From assembly GCF_001485215.1 (NCBI RefSeq), contig NZ_BBWW01000002.1, positions 221,564 through 285,563 on the forward strand: a DNA stretch of 64,000 bases, given 5' to 3'. The notes below the pieces were generated by a model. It was not told the DNA's origin and ran no database searches. It saw nothing but the letters and a program-made list of their open reading frames with translations. Both the position numbers and the translations under genes were made by a program. How positions within the stretch are numbered: the stretch's first letter is position 1; each line of letters starts with the position of its first letter. This DNA comes from Leptolyngbya sp. NIES-2104. Its GTDB lineage: Bacteria; Cyanobacteriota; Cyanobacteriia; Leptolyngbyales; Leptolyngbyaceae. Below, piece by piece: positions 19,801 through 28,126 of the stretch.

Positions 19801-20000
19801 AGACGCTGTTTACGACTTCCAAGCTTTTATTGTCACAGGGTACACGATTTGAACGAGTGCGCGAAGGAGTTTGGCAAATGACTCATCAGTATCAGCGATA
19901 TCTAGTGACATTTTATCCCTTGAAGTATGATGAACAGCCTTCACTACGACTGCTTTTGCCTGGAGATCCCCTACTGGACAGCCTCCTCCAAACTCGCTGA
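16893..20000 (+). CDS. PLD-like plus SNF2-type helicase of the defence operon
   Basis: About 1035 residues. The N-terminal 250 form a phospholipase D-like domain, with HEKVG and GSNNES matching the half HxK...N signature. The rest is an SF2 SNF2/RapA-like helicase: GLGKTIETGL (motif I), VVLDEAHHARR (II, DEAH), LLLLSATPMQ (III), TESASEGLNLQ (V) and QRIGRIDRIGQR (VI). It probably translocates on DNA and may cut or remodel unmodified DNA, partnering the methyltransferase and DUF499 ATPase. ATG at 16893 lies 2 bases after the vapC stop. Only one HxK motif is seen, as in PLD nucleases that dimerise. Confidence 0.85.
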   Translation: MPQLLQNHRWKISYSSDENNPIADFYIPVLECAVQYDRKAGFFNSSILSKVARGLGAMLDNSGQMRLIMGCQFSPTDLQAIQQGYELKNALSDRLNQSFQPPSNFAQLKHFEILSWLIQNNILDIRIAIPLKSDGTPENSEEQLDPNRLFHEKVGIITDNNGDRLAFSGSNNESIGGWYANVESFHVYLAWEGGRDLQRVELECDRFETLWNNQTKNVRVFEVPEAVKRRLLQYVPKTKPIWSQEIEFDQRAIEVQPIIEPEISIEDYPHEIQQFETLANLHQHPGCLDFTLKSIPIQPWIHQIKILRRYAEEFPRNGLIADEVGLGKTIETGLILRYLILSKKAQRVLVLAPASVQPQWQDELREKFNLHFWSLAQGELRDPFKQSIPLADNPWNTQNLILASSHLVRRKERMQELLDSEPWDLVVLDEAHHARRKSPQNRKETPNRLLELMQKLKDRTKALLLLSATPMQIDPIEVFDLLNLLGLKGHWRYADNFCDYFKHLTIEADSHTLSFWQQMSTDYFAQGGKPCPRLQQHLMKCDRRLAYKLEDVWQQKRTTVDSRLAKDEAFLTASRQYLTVNTPLKDLMFRHTRDTLRQYYKLGVLEKDVPIREVWDNAIVLEPTREAELYRAVSDYVRHFYRLAQKENRKALGFLMTLYRKRLTSSFYAIERSLERRLTDLQTGQQTSLTADDLLELDDVDDAVIDGLKTFFEPVHPKEIEYLQDLLIQFENTGEDTKCAQFLTLLRQELNTRDSVIVFTQYTDTMDYLREFLRSSFGNQLACYSGRGGELYRDDHWVTVPKESIKQRFRNGEIKILLCTESASEGLNLQTCGVLINYDMPWNPMRVEQRIGRIDRIGQRYPTVRIHNFYYDGTVEAKVYRKLRDRIDAFSTVVGKLQPILAKVPTFIERALLSADPEEEDVLLSEFETVLETPPLRPAIDEMIEMDVQSDLEIVRQSMPQTPITIDEIETLFTTSKLLLSQGTRFERVREGVWQMTHQYQRYLVTFYPLKYDEQPSLRLLLPGDPLLDSLLQTR

Positions 20001-20125
20001 TTGAAGAAGCCATAGCTCGCTGAGAACAGTGAGTTTGAAGTCAAGAGAAACCAACACTAACACTACTAAAGAGGCACAAGAAGAGAAAAAGGAATAACAG
20101 CTTCTTCCCCTGCGTCTACTCTGGC

Positions 20126-20269
20126 TCATCGTCCTAGAGAAATGATCGGTTCTTCTTTTAGAGCGGTTGCAATCCGCTTCTTTAAAGTATCAGCATCGAG
20201 AACTAAGTCGGTGATTGAAGCGAAGAGGGACGTGACACTCTCTCTAAAGTTCGAGCCATTGGAGTTGCT
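20126..20269 (-). other. Open minus-strand stretch without start, possible gene tail
   Basis: The 282-base gap 20001-20282 holds no clear gene. On the minus strand an open stretch reads LVLDADTLKKRIATALKEEPIISLGR before a stop at 20126, without a start codon. It may be the tail of a lost gene. Nothing else is evident in the gap. Confidence 0.2.
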
Positions 20270-20282
20270 TTATCTGTTGAGA

Positions 20283-20606
20283 TCAAAGTCCATCGGGACG
20301 AGAAAGCGAATCAATCAACTCCTCGACCGATTCGACATCCAGGCAGTTCTGTAGCTCAGATTTAAACCAGTGCACTTCATCCGGCTCGGTATCAGGCAGT
20401 TGATAGACTAGCAGTACTCCAGCCACCCGTGCAAGCGTCAGCGGGTCGGGCAGGAGATGACTCATAAGACTCTGAGCATCTCCGTACAGTTGTTGGATGC
20501 TCGCAGCATCGTCAGGTTGTCCGAGTTGCTGCGCCACCTGCTGCAAGTTTTGTTGCACTGCCTGGATGGTATCCATATCGTCAAAGTGATTCATCGAGTG
20601 AGACAT
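20283..20606 (-). CDS. Small helical protein of unknown function
   Basis: 107-residue acidic helical protein (MNHFDDMDTIQAVQQNLQQVAQQLG, ending LIDSLSRPDGL). I do not recognise a family. It is divergent from the gene at 20705, with 98 bases between starts, which could form a shared promoter region. No signal peptide or transmembrane segment. Confidence 0.45.
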   Translation of the reverse strand: MSHSMNHFDDMDTIQAVQQNLQQVAQQLGQPDDAASIQQLYGDAQSLMSHLLPDPLTLARVAGVLLVYQLPDTEPDEVHWFKSELQNCLDVESVEELIDSLSRPDGL

Positions 20607-20704
20607 ACAGAAGTCAGAATTGTGGATTCAGATCAAAACTTAGCTCAATTTGCCAATCCTGGTACTACAATCAAAAAAATCTACGAGTATTGGAAACAGA
20701 AGAT

Positions 20705-21286
20705 ATGTCCTACCTGGTGTTGAGTGATGAAACGAGAAAACATCTTGAACAAGAACGATCGCGCTTAACAAGCGATCGCGAAGAGATTGTATCGGAGATC
20801 GAATCTTCAGTGAGTGCGGAAGTCGATCGCACTCTCCAAACCTTAAACGCGCTGCTTGACGAATCACCGGAAGTGGAAGTCGTTCCCGCAGACGATATCG
20901 TTGAAGCCGTCACTGAACGACTCGATGACACTAAGCCCGAACTTTCTCGCTCGCGCAAAACAGGCACAAAGAAAGCAAAGCCTGAAGCCAAAGCGCCATC
21001 CACAACATCGACAGGGTTCGATGCGAAGCAACTGAAACGTAAGTTTAACGGTGCAGGTCTGAGTGATGCGATCGTTCAAGTATTGCAGCAAGACCCGACA
21101 CAAGAATATGAAACTGACGCGCTGATTGCTGCACTATATAACCAATTTGATCAAGCTGAAATGCCCAAAGCGCGAAAAACGCTGGGTGCAACGCTGATGC
21201 ACCAACGGCGCGCAGGTTTGGTTGAAAAGATTGGCGATAAATCCCCACGCTACAAGCTTGGTCAAGCTGCTGCGGTGTCAGCTTAA
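20705..21286 (+). CDS. Coiled-coil plus HARE-HTH-like winged-helix protein, copy 1
   Basis: 193 residues. The N-terminal part is a coiled coil (LSDETRKHLEQERSRLTSDRE), the middle is a lysine/serine/threonine-rich linker, and the C-terminal 75 residues resemble a HARE-type winged helix (LSDAIVQVLQQ ... PRYKLGQ). It is a paralogue of the protein at 44471-45070, sharing the LxEERSRL and RTLQTLNxLL segments and the C-terminal domain. HARE-HTH domains occur in DNA-associated proteins; DNA or chromatin binding is inferred. ATG at 20705 (MSYLVLSDE) aligns with the paralogue better than TTG at 20690. Confidence 0.55.
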   Translation: MSYLVLSDETRKHLEQERSRLTSDREEIVSEIESSVSAEVDRTLQTLNALLDESPEVEVVPADDIVEAVTERLDDTKPELSRSRKTGTKKAKPEAKAPSTTSTGFDAKQLKRKFNGAGLSDAIVQVLQQDPTQEYETDALIAALYNQFDQAEMPKARKTLGATLMHQRRAGLVEKIGDKSPRYKLGQAAAVSA

Positions 21287-21357
21287 CGGAGCGAGTTAAT
21301 GCCGTTTTCTTACCGATTCTTGATAGGGGTCGCGCCGGCTTCTTGCGCTGCGGACGA

Positions 21358-21528
21358 GGTGATGTTGCCCTCGTATCGAAGATGCTTCCGTTCCTGAAAG
21401 AAGTATTGACGGACGTTGTACAGCCCCACGTTGAACATATTCTTGCTCAATCGACAAAGCTGTTTAGCAACTTCTGTTTCTGCTTGATTCAGTTTCAAAC
21501 GATTGGTTTGAGTCAGAAGCATAGTCAA
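21358..21528 (-). pseudogene. tnpB remnant of an IS200/IS605-type element
   Basis: 57 codons match the N-terminus of TnpB/OrfB transposon proteins (RLKLNQAETEVAKQLCRLSKNMFNVGLYNVRQYFF). The gene is cut off near 21358, before any catalytic residues. Upstream at about 21599-21628 a hairpin (CCCA-AGCC / GGCT-A-TGGG) may be the element's end structure. No tnpA is present. The insertion removed the 5' half of the adjacent methyltransferase gene. Confidence 0.65.
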
Positions 21529-21635
21529 GTTCCCGCTAGGAATACATCTACGCTAGTGGAACCTCTTAGAGATTGCCAACCGAGTTGGCGCTTCTACCCC
21601 CTACCCAAGCCTTCGGCTATGGGCGGAGTACCCCG

Positions 21636-21988
21636 GAGATTAGCCAATGCCGAAGCAACGGAGCTACCCGATGGCTCCTTTGATCTGGTCACGCTTCAGT
21701 TTGTCGTTCATGAATTGCCGCGCACAGCTACGATCGCAATCTTTCAAGAAGCATTCCGGCTACTCCGTCCAGGTGGGCACCGACGCGATCGTCGATAATA
21801 ATCCAAAGTCTCCGGTGATCCAGAATTTGCCGCCCGTGTTGTTCACCCTCATGAAGAGCACAGAGCCTTGGTCAGATGATTACTACACCTTCAACGTCGA
21901 AACTGCAATGCAGTCGGTTGGCTTTGAACGACTCGTAACCGTTGCCAGTGATCCGCACCACCGAAAGATTTTAGGACGCAAATCATGA
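21636..21988 (+). pseudogene. SAM-dependent methyltransferase remnant
   Basis: Reads as the C-terminal half of a class I (UbiE/COQ5-like) methyltransferase: ELPDGSFDLVTLQFVVHELP then EAFRLLRPGG, a frameshift near 21775, and AIVDNNPKSPVIQNLPP in the next frame through to 21988. The SAM-binding N-terminus is missing, replaced by the tnpB remnant. The stop overlaps the start of the reductase gene, so the two were probably an operon. Confidence 0.65.
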
Positions 21989-22791
21989 CTTTTGAAAACA
22001 AAACGATCGTTGTTACAGGAGCATCAGCGGGCATTGGCAAAGGACTCGCGCTTGCTCTAGCTCAACAAGGTGCAAATTTAGTCTTGGCAGCCCGGAGTCA
22101 AGCTGCTCTGGAAGAAACGGCAGCATTGTGTGCCAAGCAAGGTGGAAGAGCAATTTCTGTTCTGACCGATGTGACTCAACCTGAAGCTTGTGAGCAGTTG
22201 ATCGAGAAAGCAATTGCGGCATTCGGGCAGATTGATTGCCTGGTGAACAATGCTGGCATCACGATGCTCAGTCGATTTGACCAGGTAACAGATCTTGCTG
22301 TGTTTGAACAAGTGATGCAGGTGAATTATCTTGGTGCTGTCTACTGCACCCATTACGCGCTACCTTATCTCAAACGCAGCCGAGGTCTTTTGGTCGCGAT
22401 CTCCTCGCTCTGCGGTAAAACAGCGGTTCCCACGCGGACGGGGTACGTTGCGAGTAAACACGCGATGCAAGGCTTTTTTGACACACTGCGGATTGAATTA
22501 CAAGGAAGTGGAGTTGATGTTCTAGTGGTTTCTCCAGGATTTGTTGCCACTGACATTCGCGATCGCGCTTTAGCAGGGAATGGACAATCTCTAGGGCAAA
22601 GTCCTCGAAATGAGGATCAGGGCACAATGTCGATCGAGAACTGCGTGCGTCAAATTGTAACGGCAATGGAAACCCGCAAACGAGACCATATCATGACCTT
22701 AAAAGGTAAAGTTATTCCTTGGGCAAAGCTCATCGCACCAGGGTTAGTCGATCGATTGGCGGCTTACGCTACTCGCACAACTCAACACTGA
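21985..22791 (+). CDS. SDR-family oxidoreductase
   Basis: 268-residue classical short-chain dehydrogenase/reductase. TGASAGIGKG (cofactor binding) is near residue 12, NNAG near 89, Ser in LVAISSLCG near 142, and catalytic YVASK near 154. It probably reduces a carbonyl or oxidises an alcohol with NAD(P)H; substrate unknown. ATG at 21985 overlaps the methyltransferase remnant, so expression may have depended on that gene. The stop coincides with a junction to a fragment copied from the FinO-like gene (22790-22821). Confidence 0.85.
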   Translation: MTFENKTIVVTGASAGIGKGLALALAQQGANLVLAARSQAALEETAALCAKQGGRAISVLTDVTQPEACEQLIEKAIAAFGQIDCLVNNAGITMLSRFDQVTDLAVFEQVMQVNYLGAVYCTHYALPYLKRSRGLLVAISSLCGKTAVPTRTGYVASKHAMQGFFDTLRIELQGSGVDVLVVSPGFVATDIRDRALAGNGQSLGQSPRNEDQGTMSIENCVRQIVTAMETRKRDHIMTLKGKVIPWAKLIAPGLVDRLAAYATRTTQH

Positions 22792-22821
22792 TGTAGGATT
22801 TGTCTTGGAACACCCTGGAAT
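22790..22821 (+). repeat. 32-bp copy of the 3' part of the FinO-like gene
   Basis: Identical in 30 of 32 positions to 33128-33159, which encodes the DVGFVLEQPG segment of the FinO-like protein. It marks a recombination scar just after the SDR gene. The remaining 22822-22976 has no clear gene; a minus-strand open frame there (SEAKAFVGWKSPKEIERLQRQL) may be another fragment. Confidence 0.55.
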
Positions 22822-23068
22822 GTGAATTTTTTGCAGAACTGCGAGCTGGCGTTGCAGTCGCTCGATTTCTTTTGGTGACTTCCAACCCACAAATGCTTTA
22901 GCTTCCGAATCCCGAATGGGATCGATCATGCGGTTTCGTTCAACTTCACACGGCAACTTACTGCCATCTAGCCGTTATGCCTCAGCAAACTTCGCTCTTC
23001 CCGGACAATTACGATGATTTTTTCCGTGACCTCAAAGAACGGATTCGTTCGTCTCAGGTTAAAGCAGC

Positions 23069-23090
23069 GATAGCTTCGCTACACGGTAGT
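23069..23090. repeat. 22-bp small dispersed repeat-like insertion 1 in DUF1016 gene
   Basis: Extra bases between the codons for KAA and LAVN of the DUF1016 reading frame. Removal restores the conserved sequence. Contains AGCTTCGCTAC, related to insertion 3. Confidence 0.6.
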
Positions 23091-23188
23091 GCTCGCAGTC
23101 AACCGAGAATTAATCTTGCTCTACTGGCAAATTGGAAGAGAAATCCTTCAACGACAGCAAAAGGAGGGTTGGGGGACGAAAGTGGTCG

Positions 23189-23213
23189 GACACGCTTTGC
23201 GTGAGCCGAAGGC
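23189..23213. repeat. 25-bp small dispersed repeat-like insertion 2 in DUF1016 gene
   Basis: Extra bases between the codons for KVV and ERLAQD. It contains a perfect hairpin CACGC-ttt-GCGTG. Removal restores the DUF1016 frame. Confidence 0.6.
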
Positions 23214-23423
23214 AACGTTTGGCACAAGACCTAAAGCTGGAATTCCCCGAAATGTCAGGATTCTCGCCTCGAAACCTAAAGTATATGCGCTCTTTTGCCG
23301 AAGCTTATCCTGATGAGGCAATTGTGCACCAAGCTGATGCACAAATTCCTTGGAAGCACAATTGCGCGATTATTGATAAAGTCAAAGACGCACAGCAGCG
23401 AACTTGGTACATCCAAAAGACGA

Positions 23424-23445
23424 CAGCTTCGCTGCCCCGAAGGGA
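23424..23445. repeat. 22-bp small dispersed repeat-like insertion 3 in DUF1016 gene
   Basis: Extra bases between the codons for YIQKT and ENSWSR. The palindromic core is CTTCG...CGAAG, giving a GC-rich hairpin. Removal restores the frame used downstream. Confidence 0.6.
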
Positions 23446-24288
23446 GCGAAAACAGTTGGAGCCGCACTGTTCTGATCCACCAACTTGATTCTGATCTTTA
23501 TAGCCGTCAGGGGAGCGCATTAACGAATTTTGAAGTGGTACTGCCTGCACCTCAATCTGATCTTGCCCAGAGTCTTCTCAAATCAGAATACAATCTCGAT
23601 TTTCTAAATCTGCACGAAAAATCCTTAGAGCGTGATTTAGAACGTGCCTTGATCGAACATATGCAGAAGTTTCTGCTTGAACTTGGAGTAGGCTTTGCTT
23701 TTGTCGGCAGTCAATATCGACTAGAGGTAGAAGGCGATGAATTTTTCGCGGACTTGTTGTTTTACCACTTGGGGTTAAGCTGCTTTGTCGTGATCGAACT
23801 GAAGACGACCGACTTCAAGCCGGAGTATTCCGGGCAGATTAACTTTTACGTGAATGTAATCGATGATAAATTGCGCCGTCCTCACGATAATCCAACGATC
23901 AGGATTATTCTTTGTTGATCGAAGAAGAAAGCGATCGTTGAATACTCACTACAGGGAATGTCTCAGCCAATCAGCGTTTCGACCTATCGAACAACTGCCA
24001 CACTACCAGAAGAATTTAAAGAGAAGCTGCCTTCGATCGAGGAATTGCAACATCAGATCGAAGCAGTGGCATCTGTGGTGGAAGAGGGTGATCAAACTGT
24101 AGATTGAAAGTCGTTGTGATTTGCCACAAACTGATTTCTCTCTAACTTTGGGTCTGCCAACTTAGAACACATGAAGATGCCGTTTCAGTCAAATCTCAAG
24201 CGTTTTTCTACAGAATTTGTAAAAATTTACAGAAGTCGGCTGATCCCTGCGATACAACGGAGATCAGCACTGTTTCCGAATTGCCATT

Positions 24289-24726
24289 ATGGAGCCTGTA
24301 TCAACACTAACTGCTACTGCAATCGCCACCCTTGCCTTCCAGGAGTTCATCAAATCCGGTTCTGGGGAATTGGCAAAGAAGTTTACTACCGCAGCGATTG
24401 CAAAAATGGGTGAACTTCGGCAGAAACTTTGGGATCGATTGCGCGGGAAACATCTAGTGGCAGAAGATGCGCTTGCGAAAGCAGAGACTGGAGATGAAAC
24501 TGCGATCGGGACGGTCGGAACACTGCTGGGTGTGGAGATGCTTGATCCTGCTTTCGCCGCAGAAGTTCAAGCGATCGCTCAAGAGATTCATGCAGGTCGG
24601 CTCGTAGACAATAGCAACATGACCCAAAATAATTACGACAACGCTAGAGGCTGGCAAACCAAGGTAGAGGGAGGTACGGCTTATATCGGTGAGATTCACC
24701 AGCATGGAACTTCCAAACCTGAATAG
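24289..24726 (+). CDS. Small effector-associated protein with a C-terminal G/H motif
   Basis: 145 residues. The helical N-terminal domain (residues about 8-105) is of the kind seen at the N-termini of cyanobacterial STAND proteins. An Asn-rich linker (MTQNNYDN) and the motif WQTKVEGGTAYIGEIHQHG at residues 122-140 follow. Closely similar motifs occur in the neighbouring NB-ARC protein (about residue 62) and nucleosidase-TIR protein (about 272). A short shared motif on neighbouring effector and NLR proteins suggests homotypic, possibly amyloid-like, signalling; that is inference. Upstream 24108-24288 has no gene. It converges on the NB-ARC-TPR gene. Confidence 0.55.
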   Translation: MEPVSTLTATAIATLAFQEFIKSGSGELAKKFTTAAIAKMGELRQKLWDRLRGKHLVAEDALAKAETGDETAIGTVGTLLGVEMLDPAFAAEVQAIAQEIHAGRLVDNSNMTQNNYDNARGWQTKVEGGTAYIGEIHQHGTSKPE

Positions 24727-24848
24727 CAGTAATCTACAATCGCGATCGCTGAAAGTCGATTTGGAACGGAGCATCCCAGTACAGTTACCGTTCGGAGGAA
24801 TTTGGAGAATTTGCGATCGCGCTATGACAACTAAAGTTAAAGTGATTC

Positions 24849-27602
24849 CTAAATTTTTGCATCAAGTTCGGGTTGAAGTTTTTGAAGGAGCGATGTCGTC
24901 ATTGGATGAGTCGAGAGTTCCAAAGTAAGATTACTCTGAATCATCTGCTGCAAGAAAGCTATGAAGTTGCTCAAAAAAGTTTTTGTATTAACATGGTGTT
25001 CTCCTAGTCGCTCACAAGAAATCACAATCGCCTGAATGTATAGCAACTCTGCTTCACTATAGCGTTCCTGGGACTGATAGCATAGTGCAAGGTTGTTGAG
25101 GCTAGCTGCAACATCGGGATGATTAACTCCCAACTGCTGTCTCCGAATTGAGAGCGATTGCAAGTAGAATAGTTCTGCTTCACTATTGCGTCCTTGTGAG
25201 GAGTAGCATAGGGCTAGATTATTAAGGGTAGTTGCAATATAAGGATGATCAACATTTAACTGTTGATTCAGAATTTGCAGGGCTTGGAGGAATAGAGATT
25301 CAGCCTCGCTGTAGTACTCTTGAAGACGGTAGAGTTCTCCTAATCCATTAAGGCTAATTGCCAAATAGGTGTGATGACTTCCCAATCGATGCTGCCAAAT
25401 TTGAAGACATTGTTTAAGCAGAGATTCAGCCTCACTGTAACGTCCTTGACTCGTATAGAGCGTTGCTAAATTATGAAGGGTTTGTGCGACATCAGGATGG
25501 CTGTCACCTAGCTGTTGTTGTCGAATTTGAAGGGCTTGAAGATATGATATCTCTGCCTCACTGTAGTCTCCTTGGTCAACGTGGAGTGAGGCTAGATTAT
25601 TAAGTCCTTGTGCAACCTCTGGGTGATCGTCACCTAACTGTTGCCGCCAAATTTCAAGGCTTCTCTTAAACGATGTTTGAGCTTCACTATAGCGCCCTTG
25701 AAGACGATAGAGATTTGCTAGATTATTAAGCACTTGTGCAACATCGCAATGGTCTTCACCTAATTGCTGTCGTCGAGTTTCAAGAGCTTGAATGTAAAAA
25801 GATTCTGCCCTAACATATTGTCCTACTGATTCATAAAGGGCTGCTAGATTATTTAGGCTATTTGCAACATGAAGATGATTGCTTCCTAATTGCTGTTGTC
25901 GAATTTGAAGAGCTTGAAGATGAAGCTTTTCAGCTTCACTATAGCGCCCTTGAAAACGGTAGACTGCCCCTAAATTAGTGAGAGTAGCTGCAACATACAC
26001 GTTGTTGTTGCCTAAACGTTTCTTTATAATAGCGCAACTCTGCTCATACCATTTCTCTGCTTCCTCGTAAGCTGCTTGTCCTTGATAAAACCAACCAATG
26101 TGGGTCAAAGCAATCATTAATTTCTTGTCTGTCAAACAACGTGACAATACCGTTGCCACCTCTTTAAGATGCGGCATTATAGGGATTAAATTCTCAATAG
26201 TACATACCGTCGTTGTTTGCGGAATTTGCCCTGCTATTGTCACCATTACTTGACAGAATGACTGCTGCAATTCTGTTCTATCTGCTCGTTGAGATCGCTT
26301 CGCCGCAAAAAACTCACGAATCAGTTGATGAAGCTGATACATCCCCTTTCCCGTTCGTTGGAGCAGATGCAACCCCAATAACTTTCGGTTCCGCAATCTC
26401 TCTAACTCTTCTACACTCAAATTTGGCAAACAAGATTGAACATGAACCCAGGGAATTTCTGCTAGAGCAAACAAGCTCAAGAGTGTCGCAAGTCGCTGTT
26501 CTGCCTCATCTAATTGCTGCCAACTCAACTCAAAGGCTGCTGCAACACCATCTGTTGCAGTCATGCCAGAGTATGTTTCCTTGAGCGCGATCGCATCTAA
26601 CCGTGCCTTCTGTAGTCGCTGCCACAGCCCAGGACAGTTTTCATCTTCACTCGATAGCTCAATATCTTCGTCATGCTCCAAATATTGTCCCACTAGCTCC
26701 AAGCCCAACGGTAAATAGCCCAACCACTCACACAGCCGCTTTGCCGTCTCTAAATCTTGGTCAATGCGTCCATCTAACACGATCGCCCTCAACAGATTTA
26801 GAGCAGAGGCTTCATCCAGCACCTTGATTTCAAAATTCTGTACCGATTTTGCCACTTTCAGCAGGCGCGTCGTCATCAACACCTTGAAGCGCGGTTCCCC
26901 AGCAGGCGGCAAAAACGCTTCCACATCTGCGTATTGCTGTACATCATCAAACACAGCCAGCACTTCACCTGCCTGCCAATTGCGCCAACACCAGCGCACT
27001 TGCTCCAGCAATTCCAAATCCTCCGGTGGCTGCAAACCTAGCTGCGATCGCGCAAACGAGACAATCTGAGTTCCGACTTCTTCTCTCGATCGTAGCCAAC
27101 ACACGCCCCCAGGGTAGAGTTTTCCAGCGAAATGACGCAGCGCATACTGCAAGGCTAATTCCGTTTTACCAATGCCACCCATGCCATGAATCGAAGCAAT
27201 CACCACCCGTTCTGATTGCTGTAATTGATCATGCAAGGCTGCCATATCTGCCTCGCGCCCCACAAAGGTTGCAGTTCCATTCGAGGGCAAATTCTGCGGA
27301 ATTCCGACGGGCTGAAACGATCGCAGCACTTCCCGCACAATTTCAATCAGCTTCGCCTCATCTGCACCATGCAAATGAACCCCAATATTGGCAATCCCGC
27401 CACTGACCAGTGTTTGAAAAGCAGTGACATCGCCTTGATTGATCTGAATTAAGCGATCGTCAGATTGCAATGCTGCCTGCAATGCTTGATTCTGCTCGAC
27501 TGCCCGTTTTAATCGATCGGCAAGCTGTTGGGTCGTTGCCTGTGGAGCCTCGTGTAGCTCTGTGGTTGCGATTTGGCACAAATATGTGATCAGGTCTGCC
27601 AT
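24849..27602 (-). CDS. NB-ARC ATPase with TPR repeats (STAND/NLR-like)
   Basis: 917 residues. An N-terminal helical adaptor is followed by the motif FQTLVSGGIANIGVHLHG (62-79), then NB-ARC with P-loop GMGGIGKTELALQYA (140-154) and Walker B VLAVFDDVQ near 219, and a winged-helix region. About nine kinesin-light-chain-like TPRs of 42 residues (ALxIRQQQLG...HPxVA..LNNLA) fill residues about 500-890. STAND proteins of this kind sense a ligand through the repeats, oligomerise and activate an effector; the trigger is unknown. No catalytic effector domain is fused, so a partner acting through the shared motif is plausible. Confidence 0.85.
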   Translation of the reverse strand: MADLITYLCQIATTELHEAPQATTQQLADRLKRAVEQNQALQAALQSDDRLIQINQGDVTAFQTLVSGGIANIGVHLHGADEAKLIEIVREVLRSFQPVGIPQNLPSNGTATFVGREADMAALHDQLQQSERVVIASIHGMGGIGKTELALQYALRHFAGKLYPGGVCWLRSREEVGTQIVSFARSQLGLQPPEDLELLEQVRWCWRNWQAGEVLAVFDDVQQYADVEAFLPPAGEPRFKVLMTTRLLKVAKSVQNFEIKVLDEASALNLLRAIVLDGRIDQDLETAKRLCEWLGYLPLGLELVGQYLEHDEDIELSSEDENCPGLWQRLQKARLDAIALKETYSGMTATDGVAAAFELSWQQLDEAEQRLATLLSLFALAEIPWVHVQSCLPNLSVEELERLRNRKLLGLHLLQRTGKGMYQLHQLIREFFAAKRSQRADRTELQQSFCQVMVTIAGQIPQTTTVCTIENLIPIMPHLKEVATVLSRCLTDKKLMIALTHIGWFYQGQAAYEEAEKWYEQSCAIIKKRLGNNNVYVAATLTNLGAVYRFQGRYSEAEKLHLQALQIRQQQLGSNHLHVANSLNNLAALYESVGQYVRAESFYIQALETRRQQLGEDHCDVAQVLNNLANLYRLQGRYSEAQTSFKRSLEIWRQQLGDDHPEVAQGLNNLASLHVDQGDYSEAEISYLQALQIRQQQLGDSHPDVAQTLHNLATLYTSQGRYSEAESLLKQCLQIWQHRLGSHHTYLAISLNGLGELYRLQEYYSEAESLFLQALQILNQQLNVDHPYIATTLNNLALCYSSQGRNSEAELFYLQSLSIRRQQLGVNHPDVAASLNNLALCYQSQERYSEAELLYIQAIVISCERLGEHHVNTKTFLSNFIAFLQQMIQSNLTLELSTHPMTTSLLQKLQPELDAKI

Positions 27603-27708
27603 ACAATTCGAGGGGTGAATCCGACTGCTACCCGTATTTCTACCGCAGTGTTTGAAGTTTCTCCGTATATTCTTACAATTTCTACGGAGGATAGCTGAGA
27701 GATGAGCG

Positions 27709-28126
27709 TTAAATTACATTTTCATCTGCCCAATTTCCGGACTGTAATCCTGCGATGTTTTGAAAGTGACAAACATTAGCCGTGATTAGAAGAGAATCAT
27801 GCTCGATCGCAGACCCAGCAATCAAAAGATCCATCGGTGCAACCAAAAATCCTCTCGTTCTTAAGTCCACATAGATATCGCTGGCGATGTCCATCGTGAT
27901 CAAATTGAGCGGTAGAATCTCGCTTTCATTCGCCAATTACTCAATGCGAGCTAACAGATTGCAAGCATCTCTGTAACGCAATTCGCCCCTCATTTCATAG
28001 TAGGTGAGCAATGAGAAGGTCAGTTGATGATGAAACTGCTAGATACTGCCTTAGCTTCTTGACCACTGAAGAATTGCCTCGAAAAAAGTAAGACAGAATG
28101 TTCGTATCTAAGATAGCTTTTCTCAC
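27709..28126 (-). pseudogene. Broken vapC-like PIN toxin gene
   Basis: PIN toxin remnant. From GTG at 28126 it reads VRKAILDTNILSYFFRG, shifts frame in the middle (FSLLTYYEMRGELRYRDA in the next frame), meets an in-frame TAA after ARIE, and ends with PMDLLIAGSAIEHDSLLITANVCHF to 27709. One frameshift and one stop make it non-functional. The start overlaps the stop of the antitoxin gene, the usual vapBC layout. Confidence 0.7.

Larger units (their letters stand above)
22977..24107 (+). pseudogene. DUF1016/YhcG PDDEXK nuclease gene disrupted by small insertions
   Basis: About 353 codons of a DUF1016 nuclease-like protein spread over three frames. The N-terminal DUF1016 domain includes ILLYWQIGREILQRQQKEGWG and FSPRNLKYMRSFAEAYPD; the C-terminal PDDEXK core is FFADLLFYHLGLSCFVVIELK (Asp...Glu-x-Lys). 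Insertions of 22, 25 and 22 bp (23069-23090, 23189-23213, 23424-23445) each shift the frame by +1, so together they return to the original frame. A TGA at 23916 then interrupts KKKAIVEYSLQG, which continues to 24107. The intact relative in this window is the intron-containing gene at 33299-36874. Confidence 0.8.

Noticed and set aside
22744-22956. Minus-strand frame with SEAKAFVGWKSPKEIERLQRQL
   Set aside because: Protein-like but overlaps the SDR end and a copied FinO fragment, so at best it is a gene fragment; not enough to call.
25000-26050. Periodic 126-bp repeats resembling a DNA repeat array
   Set aside because: The period equals 42 codons and reflects TPR repeats of the NB-ARC protein; no CRISPR-like direct repeats or spacers.
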